The notes beneath the pieces were generated by a model, which was not told the origin of the DNA, did not search any database, and saw nothing but the letters and a program-made list of their open reading frames with translations. DNA of 40,377 nucleotides. Origin: Bacteroidales bacterium (lineage in GTDB: Bacteria > Bacteroidota > Bacteroidia > Bacteroidales > F082). The stretch spans positions 1-40,377 of the forward strand of contig JAQVGO010000013.1 of the NCBI GenBank assembly GCA_028696715.1. Direction: 5' to 3'. Position 1 is the first letter of the stretch. Each line of letters opens with the position of its first letter. Shown piece after piece: positions 1 to 6,883 of this stretch. The position numbers were made by a program, and so were the translations under genes.

Positions 1-1
1 G

Positions 2-1015
2 GGCGGCGGAGGTTATATCGCTCAACGCATGTTATCGGCCAAAGACGAAAAAAATGCCATTGGTGCTACCTTGCTTTTCAACTTTTTTCATTATGCCCTG
101 AGGCCCTGGCCCTGGATTATTGTTGGATTGCTTTCTTTAATAGTTTTTCCTGATCTGGCATCCCTTCAACAGGCTTTCCCCAATATGGACCCACAATACG
201 TGCAACATGATCTGGCCTATCCTGCCATGCTTAAAATGCTGCCTCATGGCTTTCTGGGTCTTGTTGTAGCTTCGCTGATTGCGGCTTTTATGTCCACAAC
301 AGCTTCACAGCTCAATTGGGGATCATCCTATATTGTTAATGATTTTTATGTTCGCTTTTTGAAACCAGAAGCCACACAACGACAACAAGTTATTGCCGGA
401 AGAATTACAACAGCTGTTTTGATGTTTTTTGCTGTGTTACTGGCTCTGATGCTTCAAAATGCTTTACAGGCGTTTCATATTTTACTTCAGATTGGTGCCG
501 GCACGGGTTTGATTTACATTCTACGCTGGTTCTGGTGGCGAATAAATGCCTACACCGAACTCACTGGCATGATCGTTTCTTTTTTAGTAGCACTTGGCTT
601 TTTGGCAGCGGAACGTTTCTGGGGATACAATCCCGGCGAAACTTTTAAAATTTTGGCAGGAGTAGGCATTACCACAATTAGCTGGTTAATTGTCACTTAC
701 CTCACTCCTCCGGCAGATCAGGAAACACTGCGTTCTTTTTACAAACGCATCCGCCCTGGCGGCCCTGGCTGGAAGAAAATCGTCAATGACGCTGAAAATG
801 AAGGAATTACTCTTGACAAATCCAAAGATCTAAAATGGGATGTTCCTACAGGAATATTAGCCATGATTTGGGGAGTTTTATTTGTTTATAGCACCTTATT
901 TGCAATTGGAGAAATCCTTTATGCTAATTACAAAATAGCTATTTTCCTCATTATTATCGGTTTAACTTCCCTATGGCTTTTGACAAGAACCTGGAAAAAA
1001 CTTCGACTGGAATGA
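2..1015 (+). CDS. Sodium:solute symporter family protein, C-terminal part (5' end outside window)
   Basis: The reading frame is open from the left edge, so the gene starts before the window and about 337 residues are visible. The visible part opens with a Gly-rich stretch then YIAQRMLSAKDEKNA and RPWPWI, both characteristic of SSS-family (solute:sodium symporter) proteins related to the SglT/PutP fold. Several hydrophobic helices follow, with a short hydrophilic linker (about residues 235-275, many Lys and Asp) before two final helices. Family members use the sodium gradient to import sugars, amino acids or other small solutes; the substrate cannot be read from this part. The stop codon overlaps the next gene's ATG as ATGA, which suggests translational coupling with the transporter downstream. 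Family assignment is firm, substrate unknown. Confidence 0.88.
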   Translation, partial: GGGGYIAQRMLSAKDEKNAIGATLLFNFFHYALRPWPWIIVGLLSLIVFPDLASLQQAFPNMDPQYVQHDLAYPAMLKMLPHGFLGLVVASLIAAFMSTTASQLNWGSSYIVNDFYVRFLKPEATQRQQVIAGRITTAVLMFFAVLLALMLQNALQAFHILLQIGAGTGLIYILRWFWWRINAYTELTGMIVSFLVALGFLAAERFWGYNPGETFKILAGVGITTISWLIVTYLTPPADQETLRSFYKRIRPGGPGWKKIVNDAENEGITLDKSKDLKWDVPTGILAMIWGVLFVYSTLFAIGEILYANYKIAIFLIIIGLTSLWLLTRTWKKLRLE

Positions 1016-1899
1016 ACCGGCCACTCAATGCAGGACATTTAGGCTTGTTTGGTGCTTCGCTGATTTGGGGATTCGCCTTTGTTGCCCAGCGTCAGGGAAT
1101 GGAGCATATGCAACCACTCACTTTCAACGGCATCCGGTTTTTATTGGGTACGCTGAGTTTATTACCACTGCTATGGTTTAGAAGAGGCGTTTTTAGACCC
1201 TTAACCAATGTAAAATCAGCGCTTATCATGGGATTGCTTGCTGGTATTCCCTTGTTTTTTGCTGCATTTTTTCAGCAACTTGGCCTAAAATATACGACAG
1301 CAGGCAATGCAGGATTTATAACCAGTCTTTACATCGTTTTTGTTCCATTATTGAGCATTCGATCCAAAAACCGATCAACGATGCAAACCTGGCTTGGTGT
1401 AATTCTGGCTCTTGTTGGTTTGTATTTTCTGTCTGTTTTCCCCGGCACTTCAATGCAGGCAGGTGATCTGTTGGTCTTGACAAGTGCTTTGTTTTGGGCC
1501 TTGCATCTGATTATTCTTTCTTATTTAAGTCCGAAATATGATTTCAGGCTTTTGGCTATCTCACAATATTTATTTACTGGCGTGATAAGCTTATTGGCAG
1601 GTCTGGCTTTTGGCGAACCATTAAACCCCACCAATGTAGGTGATGCCTGGATTCCATTACTTTATGCAGGAGTGGCATCCGTTGGGATTGGCTACACACT
1701 TCAAGTCGTTGGACAGCGCAATGTAAGAGCTGATCACGCGGCCTTGATTCTCAGCCTCGAAGCAACATTTGCAGCTTTTGGTGGATGGCTGATCCTGGAA
1801 GAAAAACTCAGCCTGGTTGCACTTTTTGGATGCCTGTTGATGTTATGTGGTGTAATAATCTCTCAGCTGAGATTAAAATTTCCAGGATACAAAGCTTAA
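1012..1899 (+). CDS. DMT-superfamily (EamA) transporter
   Basis: A 295-residue, very hydrophobic protein with about ten predicted helices arranged as two repeats of five, the EamA layout. The first repeat has LIWGFAFVAQRQG and FNGIRFLLG, the second has LEATFAAFGGWLILEEKLS near the end; both are typical of drug/metabolite transporters in the inner membrane. I chose the ATG at 1012, which overlaps the preceding symporter stop as ATGA, rather than the in-frame ATG at 973 that would put 13 polar residues in front and overlap the symporter by 43 bases. Its stop shares the bases TTAA (1896-1899) with the stop of the convergent YitT-type gene. Substrate is not predictable; export of amino acids or other metabolites is common in the family. 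Confidence 0.85.
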   Translation: MNRPLNAGHLGLFGASLIWGFAFVAQRQGMEHMQPLTFNGIRFLLGTLSLLPLLWFRRGVFRPLTNVKSALIMGLLAGIPLFFAAFFQQLGLKYTTAGNAGFITSLYIVFVPLLSIRSKNRSTMQTWLGVILALVGLYFLSVFPGTSMQAGDLLVLTSALFWALHLIILSYLSPKYDFRLLAISQYLFTGVISLLAGLAFGEPLNPTNVGDAWIPLLYAGVASVGIGYTLQVVGQRNVRADHAALILSLEATFAAFGGWLILEEKLSLVALFGCLLMLCGVIISQLRLKFPGYKA

Positions 1900-2756
1900 C
1901 GAATAATATCGAAGCCTTTTCCGTAAACTCCCATCACCGTATTGAGCGAAACAAAAGCTTCCGGATCTTCTTCTCTGACAATTCTAAACAACTGATGCGA
2001 TTCCATTTTCTTAACAATCACCATCAGGATATCGTGTTCAGTTTTGGTGTACCATCCTTTCCCTTTTATAAAAGTGACGCCCCTGCCGGTTTCATTTCCA
2101 ATACGATCAGCAATTACACCTGCATTCCGTGAGAAAATAAAAACCTGAACCGACTGTTTATTTCCCGTAAGCACGAGGTCAATTGTATAACTTGCAACAC
2201 CCATAACAACGAAGCCATACACCAGTGTTTCAATGCTTTGAAGAATCAAATAAGAACTCGAAATGATAAAAACATCAATAAATAAAATGATTTTCCCCGG
2301 GCTGATATTCCGGTACTTATTCACAAGCATAGCAACTATATCCGTTCCACCGGTACTTCCACCCTGGGTGAAAATCAAACCCACACTTGCGCCACCCATG
2401 ATGCCACCAACAATTGCCGACAAAAATTTATCCTTCACGAGTGGTTCCGGGAAATAGAGCTGCAGCATTGAAAAGAAAAACGACAAAACCAAAATAGAAT
2501 AGATCGTTTTAATGCCAAAGCCAAACCCTAAAACTCTAAGCGCGATTAAAACGAGTACAACATTAACTGCCAGAATGGTAATACCGGTAGAAAGTCCTGT
2601 GGACCAGTAAATCAGCGTTGCAATACCACTCACGCCACCTCCGAGTAGTTCGTTTGGAATGAGAAAGGCCGTCCAGCCAAAGGCCATCACAAACAATCCT
2701 AAAGTAATGATCACATAGGATTTGACATGCTGAAATACAGTTTGTTTCTTTGCCAT
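1896..2756 (-). CDS. YitT family membrane protein (DUF161 plus DUF2179)
   Basis: A 286-residue protein with about six hydrophobic segments over residues 12-200, including the glycine-rich signature GGSTGGTDIVA near residue 130, followed by a soluble C-terminal domain of about 75 residues (VFIFSRNAGVIADRI, then GVTFIKGKGWYTK) matching DUF2179. This arrangement is the YitT/YqfU family, widespread in Firmicutes and Bacteroidota and of unknown biochemical role. It stands alone on the minus strand, separated from the tRNA genes by a terminator hairpin, and is convergent with the DMT transporter. No exact TANNTTTG box was found just upstream, so its promoter is unassigned. The family call is secure, the function is not. 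Confidence 0.87.
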   Translation of the reverse strand: MAKKQTVFQHVKSYVIITLGLFVMAFGWTAFLIPNELLGGGVSGIATLIYWSTGLSTGITILAVNVVLVLIALRVLGFGFGIKTIYSILVLSFFFSMLQLYFPEPLVKDKFLSAIVGGIMGGASVGLIFTQGGSTGGTDIVAMLVNKYRNISPGKIILFIDVFIISSSYLILQSIETLVYGFVVMGVASYTIDLVLTGNKQSVQVFIFSRNAGVIADRIGNETGRGVTFIKGKGWYTKTEHDILMVIVKKMESHQLFRIVREEDPEAFVSLNTVMGVYGKGFDIIR

Positions 2757-2830
2757 TGAATGAATTTTTAAGGTGCGAATTTAGTTCAAATTTTAAGGCT
2801 GCGATTTTCAAACCCTAATTTACCAAGCAC

Positions 2831-2866
2831 AAAAAAGCTGACAATCAAAAGAGATTATCAGCTTTT
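2831..2866 (-). terminator. Intrinsic terminator after tRNA-Leu
   Basis: The arms 2833-2841 and 2858-2866 form a 9-base-pair stem (core AGCTGA/TCAGCT). After one C-A mismatch it extends by four pairs (2843-2846 with 2853-2856). On the minus strand it is followed by six T residues (complement of 2831-2836). It sits ten bases beyond tRNA-Leu and also separates the tRNAs from the YitT gene. Confidence 0.8.
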
Positions 2867-2876
2867 ATAAAAACCG

Positions 2877-2961
2877 TACCCGAGGCCGGGCTCGAACCGG
2901 CACGGCCGCAATGGCCAAAGGATTTTAAGTCCTTCGTGTCTACCAATTCCACCACTCGGGC
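2877..2961 (-). tRNA. tRNA-Leu (anticodon TAA)
   Basis: An 85-base class II tRNA. The acceptor stem is GCCCGAG pairing with CTCGGGT (one G-T wobble at the end). The D arm holds TGGTGGAATTGGTAGACA, the anticodon arm is AAGGA-CTTAAAA-TCCTT with TAA in the anticodon position, and there is a long variable arm and a T loop with GGTTCGAGCC. The discriminator is A, as expected for leucine. CCA is not encoded and must be added by the nucleotidyltransferase. It reads UUA and UUG codons. Confidence 0.96.
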
Positions 2962-2992
2962 GGGCATCAGTTTGATGTGTATGAACCTTTAC

Positions 2993-3019
2993 AAAAAATC
3001 CCGAAACGAATCGGGATTT
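2993..3019 (-). terminator. Hairpin with T-run between the two tRNA genes
   Basis: Arms 2996-3004 and 3011-3019 give a 9-base-pair stem (AAATCCCGA/TCGGGATTT) with a 6-base loop. On the minus strand the stem is followed by further T residues, forming a standard intrinsic terminator immediately after tRNA-Gly. It lies upstream of tRNA-Leu on the same strand, so it should stop or reduce read-through from the tRNA-Gly promoter. Confidence 0.7.
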
Positions 3020-3026
3020 AACTCAG

Positions 3027-3099
<73 letters not shown>

Positions 3100-3117
3100 G
3101 TTTCAAATTTGGAGTTG

Positions 3118-3149
3118 CAAATGTACAGCATTTTTCGAATAGAGCACAA
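3118..3149 (-). promoter_or_regulatory. Promoter of tRNA-Gly
   Basis: Read on the minus strand: TTG at 3149-3147, 21 bases, then TACATTTG at 3125-3118. This fits the Bacteroidota housekeeping promoter (TTG near -33, TANNTTTG near -7). Transcription would start about a dozen bases before the mature tRNA 5' end at 3099. Confidence 0.65.
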
Positions 3150-3237
3150 GTTTTTTTGAAATTTTTTGTCTCAAAAAACATTTTTGACCGTTGTAAAAAT
3201 CTTTTAACCTAAAATTTCTATTTTCATCAAAAATAGC

Positions 3238-3245
3238 TAATTTTG
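3238..3245 (+). promoter_or_regulatory. -7 box of the metK promoter
   Basis: TAATTTTG is an exact match to the Bacteroidota TANNTTTG box. No clear TTG lies at the usual distance upstream (only TTTC near 3215). A start near 3250 would give a leader of about 140 bases before metK, long enough to hold the riboswitch-like element that follows. Confidence 0.5.
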
Positions 3246-3275
3246 CCGTGCAAATCAGAATGATTTGTCTGCGTT

Positions 3276-3330
3276 GGTGTGGAAAGATTTGATTGATTGC
3301 AACCACAGAAAAAAATGCTAAAGCAATATT
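3276..3330 (+). ncRNA. Candidate SAM-II-type riboswitch in the metK leader
   Basis: A 5-base-pair stem (TGTGG 3278-3282 with CCACA 3303-3307) closes a 20-base loop containing GATTT (3286-3290) and ATTGCAA (3296-3302). An A-rich joiner (3308-3315) and GCTAAA (3317-3322) follow. From memory of the SAM-II (metA) class, its loop carries GAUUU...AUUGCAA and its tail GCUAAA, with a pseudoknot between mid-loop and the bases after GCUAAA. Here ATTG (3292-3295) in the loop is complementary to CAAT (3324-3327) after GCTAAA, in place of the ACC/GG pairing in the best-known example, so the pairing is kept with different bases. Placement before metK, whose product is SAM, fits feedback control. The pseudoknot bases are not a Shine-Dalgarno site, so the expression platform is unclear. 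Confidence 0.68.
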
Positions 3331-3365
3331 TAGCCCCCGCCAATCACACTTTCAGCTGATGTAGA

Positions 3366-3384
3366 TTTAATTTTTCAAATTAAA
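3366..3384 (+). promoter_or_regulatory. AT-only hairpin just before the metK start codon
   Basis: TTTAATTT (3366-3373) and AAATTAAA (3377-3384) form an 8-base-pair AU stem with a 3-base loop ending six bases before the ATG at 3391. It could affect ribosome access and may be part of the riboswitch output, but AT-rich sequence makes such pairing cheap. Confidence 0.35.
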
Positions 3385-3390
3385 GGAATA

Positions 3391-4692
3391 ATGGGATACT
3401 TATTCACTTCTGAGTCCGTTTCTGAGGGCCATCCCGATAAAGTTTCGGATCAAATTTCTGATGCCATTCTCGACGAAATACTTCGCCATGATCCTGAATC
3501 GAAAGTAGCCTGTGAAACTATGGTTACTACAGGCCTTGCCGTTGTGGCCGGTGAGATTAAAACTAATGCTTATGTTGACGTACAACACACTGTGCGTCAT
3601 ACGATTGAAAAAATCGGATACACCAAGGCCGAGTATCAATTCGACTCCAAATCCTGCGGAGTTTTATCGGCAATTCACGAACAATCCCCCGACATTAATC
3701 AGGGTGTAGTACGTGCCAGTGCAGAAGAACAAGGTGCTGGCGATCAAGGTATGATGTTTGGCTTTGCCTGCAAAGAGACGGACGATTTTATGCCTCTTAC
3801 GATGGACCTGTCCCATATTTTGCTCCAGGAACTCGCTGCTATCCGTCGTGAAGGAAAGAAAATGAAATACCTCCGTCCTGATTCAAAATCCCAGGTAACG
3901 GTTGAATACACTAATGATTGGGAACCTATTCGCATCGATACCATTGTTGTTTCGACACAGCATGACGATTTTGATGAAGAAAAAGCCATGCTCAAACAAA
4001 TCGAGGCCGATGTACGCGATATACTCATCCCACGCGTAAAAAAGAAATTACCAAATCGCGTAAAGCGTTTATTTAAAGACGATTATAAATTATTCGTTAA
4101 CCCAACCGGAAAATTTGTGATCGGAGGCCCTCATGGCGACAGCGGACTCACTGGCAGAAAAATCATTGTAGATACCTACGGTGGCCGCGGAGCGCATGGC
4201 GGCGGTGCCTTTTCGGGTAAAGATGCTTCCAAGGTAGATCGTTCGGCTGCTTACGCCACACGGCATATCGCAAAAAATCTGGTTGCTGCAGGTGTTGCAG
4301 ATGAAGTGCTTGTGCAAGTTGCCTATGCTATCGGAGTAGCACAACCGGTTGGCTTTTACATCAATACCAGAAATACAGCCAAAGTTAAGGATGCTAATGG
4401 CAACCAACTCACTGATGAGCAAATTGCTGCAAAAGTCCAAGAACTTTTTGATATGCGTCCGTTTGCAATTGTAAAACGTTTCGGACTCAAAAACCCCGTA
4501 TTCAGCCCAACTGCTGCTTATGGTCATTTTGGTCGCACCCCTTACGCTCAGGAAATTGAAGTATTTTACGAAGATGAGCATACCCGTCAGGAATCTAAAA
4601 ACGGTCAAACCCAGTTCTATAAAGAGGTAGAATTTTTTGCCTGGGAAAAACTCGATTATGTCGATCAGATCAAAAATGTTTTTGGAATTTGA
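3391..4692 (+). CDS. metK: S-adenosylmethionine synthase (methionine adenosyltransferase)
   Basis: Makes S-adenosylmethionine from methionine and ATP, releasing phosphate and pyrophosphate, in the cytoplasm. The 433-residue protein has the ATP-binding GHPDK at residues 13-17, the signature [10 protein letters not shown] at 115-124 and the phosphate-binding glycine loop GGGAFSGKD at 270-278, so all three domains are present. It is longer than the 384-residue E. coli enzyme, mainly through insertions in the middle (around 155-235) and near the C-terminus, as is usual for the phylum's MetK. It forms its own transcription unit between a promoter with a candidate SAM-responsive leader and a strong terminator, which fits product feedback. 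Confidence 0.98.
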   Translation: MGYLFTSESVSEGHPDKVSDQISDAILDEILRHDPESKVACETMVTTGLAVVAGEIKTNAYVDVQHTVRHTIEKIGYTKAEYQFDSKSCGVLSAIHEQSPDINQGVVRASAEEQGAGDQGMMFGFACKETDDFMPLTMDLSHILLQELAAIRREGKKMKYLRPDSKSQVTVEYTNDWEPIRIDTIVVSTQHDDFDEEKAMLKQIEADVRDILIPRVKKKLPNRVKRLFKDDYKLFVNPTGKFVIGGPHGDSGLTGRKIIVDTYGGRGAHGGGAFSGKDASKVDRSAAYATRHIAKNLVAAGVADEVLVQVAYAIGVAQPVGFYINTRNTAKVKDANGNQLTDEQIAAKVQELFDMRPFAIVKRFGLKNPVFSPTAAYGHFGRTPYAQEIEVFYEDEHTRQESKNGQTQFYKEVEFFAWEKLDYVDQIKNVFGI

Positions 4693-4716
4693 CAGGGCAC
4701 TTAATAAGCAACATTC

Positions 4717-4755
4717 AAAAGGAGTTTCCGGCTTTCCGGAAACTCCTTTTATTTT
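4717..4755 (+). terminator. Intrinsic terminator after metK
   Basis: A 15-base-pair perfect stem (4717-4731 with 4736-4750) with the loop CTTT, starting 24 bases after the metK stop and ending in TTTTATTTT. It is one of the strongest hairpins in the window. The A-run on its left arm lets it work in both directions. Confidence 0.9.
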
Positions 4756-4807
4756 CAAAACGAAAAAGTTGTTCCTGCTCTCCTGCAATTTAAATTCGAA
4801 AAACAAG

Positions 4808-4815
4808 TAATTTTG
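4808..4815 (+). promoter_or_regulatory. -7 box for the YjbR-like gene
   Basis: TAATTTTG matches the TANNTTTG box and lies 28 bases before the ATG at 4844. A TTG at the standard distance is not evident. Confidence 0.45.
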
Positions 4816-4843
4816 AACCTATTAATCTCCGAAAATAACAATC

Positions 4844-5200
4844 ATGCACATCGAAGCGATCAGAGAATATTGTTTGTCAAAACCTTATACAACAGAGAGT
4901 TTGCCATTTGGTGACGATACGCTGGTTTTTAAAGCTGCTGATAAGATGTTTTTGCTGGCTAATCTGGAAGGTCCTTTGCGTATCAGCATCAAAGCTTCAC
5001 CTGAAGATGTTATTGACAGATTGGAAAAATATCCGGAAGTAATCCCTGCTTACCATTTGAACAAACAACACTGGATCGCAGTTGAAATGGAAAATGTGAC
5101 AGATTCAGCACTGATCAAAAACTGGATAGATAATTCTTATGACCTCATCCTTCGGAGTTTGCCAAAAAGAAAACGACAAGAATTAGAACTTCCGTTTTAA
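4844..5200 (+). CDS. MmcQ/YjbR family protein
   Basis: A 118-residue protein with the MmcQ/YjbR (CyaY-like fold) pattern: an N-terminal helix with [17 protein letters not shown], a beta-sheet with [16 protein letters not shown], then [19 protein letters not shown] and a C-terminal helix [13 protein letters not shown]. The length is typical of single-domain members. These proteins are often annotated as DNA-binding because of one structural study, but their biological role is not established and I do not infer one. It is a single gene with its own -7 box. Its stop shares TTAA (5197-5200) with the stop of the convergent thioredoxin gene. Confidence 0.88.
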   Translation: MHIEAIREYCLSKPYTTESLPFGDDTLVFKAADKMFLLANLEGPLRISIKASPEDVIDRLEKYPEVIPAYHLNKQHWIAVEMENVTDSALIKNWIDNSYDLILRSLPKRKRQELELPF

Positions 5201-5622
5201 GTTAAATGGGCTTCAATTGCTTTTGCAAAGGCAGATTTGGGTTTTACGCCAACAAATTGTTTCACAGGCTCTCCGTCCTTGAATAAGATGAGTGTTGGAA
5301 TACTTCTTACGCCATATTCTGCAGCCGTAACTTTGTTTTCATCAACATTCAACTTGCCGATCCTGGCTTTCCCCTCAAACTGCTCGGCCAATTCGCTCAC
5401 CACCGGAGCAATCATTTTACAAGGCCCACACCAGGGAGCCCAAAAATCAACCAGAACAATTCCTCTATCAATCTGCTTACTGAAGTTTTTGTCGTTGAGC
5501 AAAACTAATTTATCACTTTCATTTTCAGGTGAGTAATTCTTTACAAGTTTATAACGCCTGTAGGTTGAATAAATTAAATAAAGGGTGAAAATCCCCAAAA
5601 GTACCCAGATTAATATTGACAT
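5197..5622 (-). CDS. Membrane-anchored thioredoxin
   Basis: A 141-residue protein with an N-terminal hydrophobic anchor (residues 4-20, followed by YRRYK, so the positive side stays inside) and a complete thioredoxin domain from about residue 40. The redox site is WCGPC at 64-68, and the cis-proline loop SIPT lies in [13 protein letters not shown]. The retained GP between the cysteines and the inward-positive anchor suggest a cytoplasm-facing thioredoxin that reduces disulfides; a periplasm-facing role cannot be excluded. I chose the ATG at 5622: the longer frame from 5718 would overlap corA by 47 bases and start with a Cys-rich stretch unlike the family. A -7 box lies just upstream, inside the gap after corA. 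Confidence 0.88.
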   Translation of the reverse strand: MSILIWVLLGIFTLYLIYSTYRRYKLVKNYSPENESDKLVLLNDKNFSKQIDRGIVLVDFWAPWCGPCKMIAPVVSELAEQFEGKARIGKLNVDENKVTAAEYGVRSIPTLILFKDGEPVKQFVGVKPKSAFAKAIEAHLT

Positions 5623-5640
5623 AAAAAATATTTTAAGCTG

Positions 5641-5648
5641 CAAAAGTA
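5641..5648 (-). promoter_or_regulatory. -7 box for the thioredoxin gene
   Basis: On the minus strand this reads TACTTTTG, a TANNTTTG match placed 18 bases before the ATG at 5622. No TTG sits at the right distance; the gene may also be read from the corA promoter. Confidence 0.4.
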
Positions 5649-5671
5649 TCATTAATCCCTGACTACAGAAC

Positions 5672-6763
5672 TCACAACCATTTGTTTTTTCTGAATAAAA
5701 CCAACATCCAGGCTGCAATAAAAAGCATTATAAACCAAACCACAAAATAGCCATATTTAAATGACAATTCAGGCATGTACTCGAAATTCATGCCATAAAT
5801 ACCAGCAATAAAAGTGAGTGGGATAAAAATGGTAGCTATAATGGTAAGCACCTGCATCACTTTATTCATGCGGTGGCTAAGCTCGGAAAGGTACATATCC
5901 TTGAGGCTTGTATTAAGCTCACGGTAGTTTTCGATGGTTTCAAAAATCTGCATCACATGATCATTCACATCGTTAAAGTATTTCATGTTTCGACTGTTAA
6001 GCAAATAAGATTCAGTTTTTGGAATAGCACTAAGTGCCTCACGCAGAGGAAACACAGCCTTTTTCATAAAAATTAACTCCTTTCGGTTGTGTTGTATCTG
6101 ATCAAGAACTTGTTCATTCATTTCTGTTATCAGCTTCTCTTCGATCTGATCGAGGGCATTAGCCACAATTTCTACTACCTGAAAATAGTGATCTACAATG
6201 ATATCTGTAAGGGCATACAACAAATAGTCAGGTCCGTAAGTACGCAATTTACCAGCGGGCACCTCAAAGCGTTTAAAGATAGTATCAAAAATGCTCAAAT
6301 CGCTTTCGTGAAAAGAAATCAAAAGATTCTCTTTCAGTACAAAACTAACCTGATCGGCAATTATGGCATTCTCTTTGTCAACAGCCAGTGTTTTAAGTGT
6401 AAAGAAAAGCGCATCTTCTTCTATAATTAATTTTGGTCTCTGGCCGGTATTAAGTACGTCCTCCAAAAACAAGGGATGCAGCTTAAACTTTTCTCCAAAC
6501 TCACCAATCAATGTGGCATTCTGCAAACCAATCACCCTGATCCAGTTTGTTTTGGTTGTATCAAGTTGATTTAGGATCTGGTCCAAAGTAATGTCTTTCA
6601 ATATTTCAAATGAATTGGCATCTGCTTTGATCAGATCGAAGGATGTTTTTTCGGTCTTAACATGGCCAATATGAATCAAACTGCCTGGAGGTAAACCTGC
6701 CTTATTATGTGCTCCTGCCTTGCCTAGTTTTCCAGCAGATTTTTTCTTTCTGGGTGTTTTCAT
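5672..6763 (-). CDS. corA: CorA-family magnesium/cobalt transport protein
   Basis: A 363-residue CorA channel subunit: a long cytoplasmic N-terminal domain (about 1-300, with a Lys-rich start), then two transmembrane helices at about 304-323 and 338-357. The defining GMN selectivity motif is at 324-326 ([15 protein letters not shown]), at the end of the first helix. The protein ends in a positively charged RKNKWL tail, as in other CorA proteins. Homologues assemble as pentamers in the inner membrane and import Mg2+, and sometimes Co2+ or Ni2+. A full TTG-N19-TAACTTTG promoter precedes the ATG by about a dozen bases, so the transcript has a very short leader. The thioredoxin gene follows after 49 bases. 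Confidence 0.95.
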   Translation of the reverse strand: MKTPRKKKSAGKLGKAGAHNKAGLPPGSLIHIGHVKTEKTSFDLIKADANSFEILKDITLDQILNQLDTTKTNWIRVIGLQNATLIGEFGEKFKLHPLFLEDVLNTGQRPKLIIEEDALFFTLKTLAVDKENAIIADQVSFVLKENLLISFHESDLSIFDTIFKRFEVPAGKLRTYGPDYLLYALTDIIVDHYFQVVEIVANALDQIEEKLITEMNEQVLDQIQHNRKELIFMKKAVFPLREALSAIPKTESYLLNSRNMKYFNDVNDHVMQIFETIENYRELNTSLKDMYLSELSHRMNKVMQVLTIIATIFIPLTFIAGIYGMNFEYMPELSFKYGYFVVWFIMLFIAAWMLVLFRKNKWL

Positions 6764-6780
6764 AGTAAACTGACTTTCAA

Positions 6781-6810
6781 CAAAGTTATCAAATTACTGC
6801 AAGCCGGCAA
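6781..6810 (-). promoter_or_regulatory. Promoter of corA
   Basis: Minus strand: TTG at 6810-6808, 19 bases, TAACTTTG at 6788-6781. This is an exact Bacteroidota-type promoter close to the corA start at 6763. Confidence 0.65.
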
Positions 6811-6828
6811 AGGGGAATATACTAAAGC

Positions 6829-6861
6829 AAAAAAAACCGGCCAGCAAAACTGACCGGTTTT
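6829..6861 (-). terminator. Terminator after the OmpA/TPR gene
   Basis: On the minus strand, AAAACCGG and CCGGTTTT enclose a further G-T wobble pair and three more pairs around a 5-base loop (arms 6833-6844 and 6850-6861). Eight T residues follow (complement of 6829-6836). It lies 22 bases beyond the stop of the outer-membrane gene and upstream of corA, isolating the two. Confidence 0.85.
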
Positions 6862-6883
6862 CAAACATCCTATTAAATGATAC

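Noticed and set aside
3103-3306. Open frame of 67 codons on the minus strand upstream of metK
   Set aside because: It covers the tRNA-Gly promoter and the metK leader, has no family resemblance and is AT-rich in the manner of non-coding sequence.
4090-4806. Long open frame of 238 codons antisense to metK
   Set aside because: It lies mostly over a certain metK coding region, has no recognisable domain and runs through the metK terminator; it is a by-product of metK codon use.
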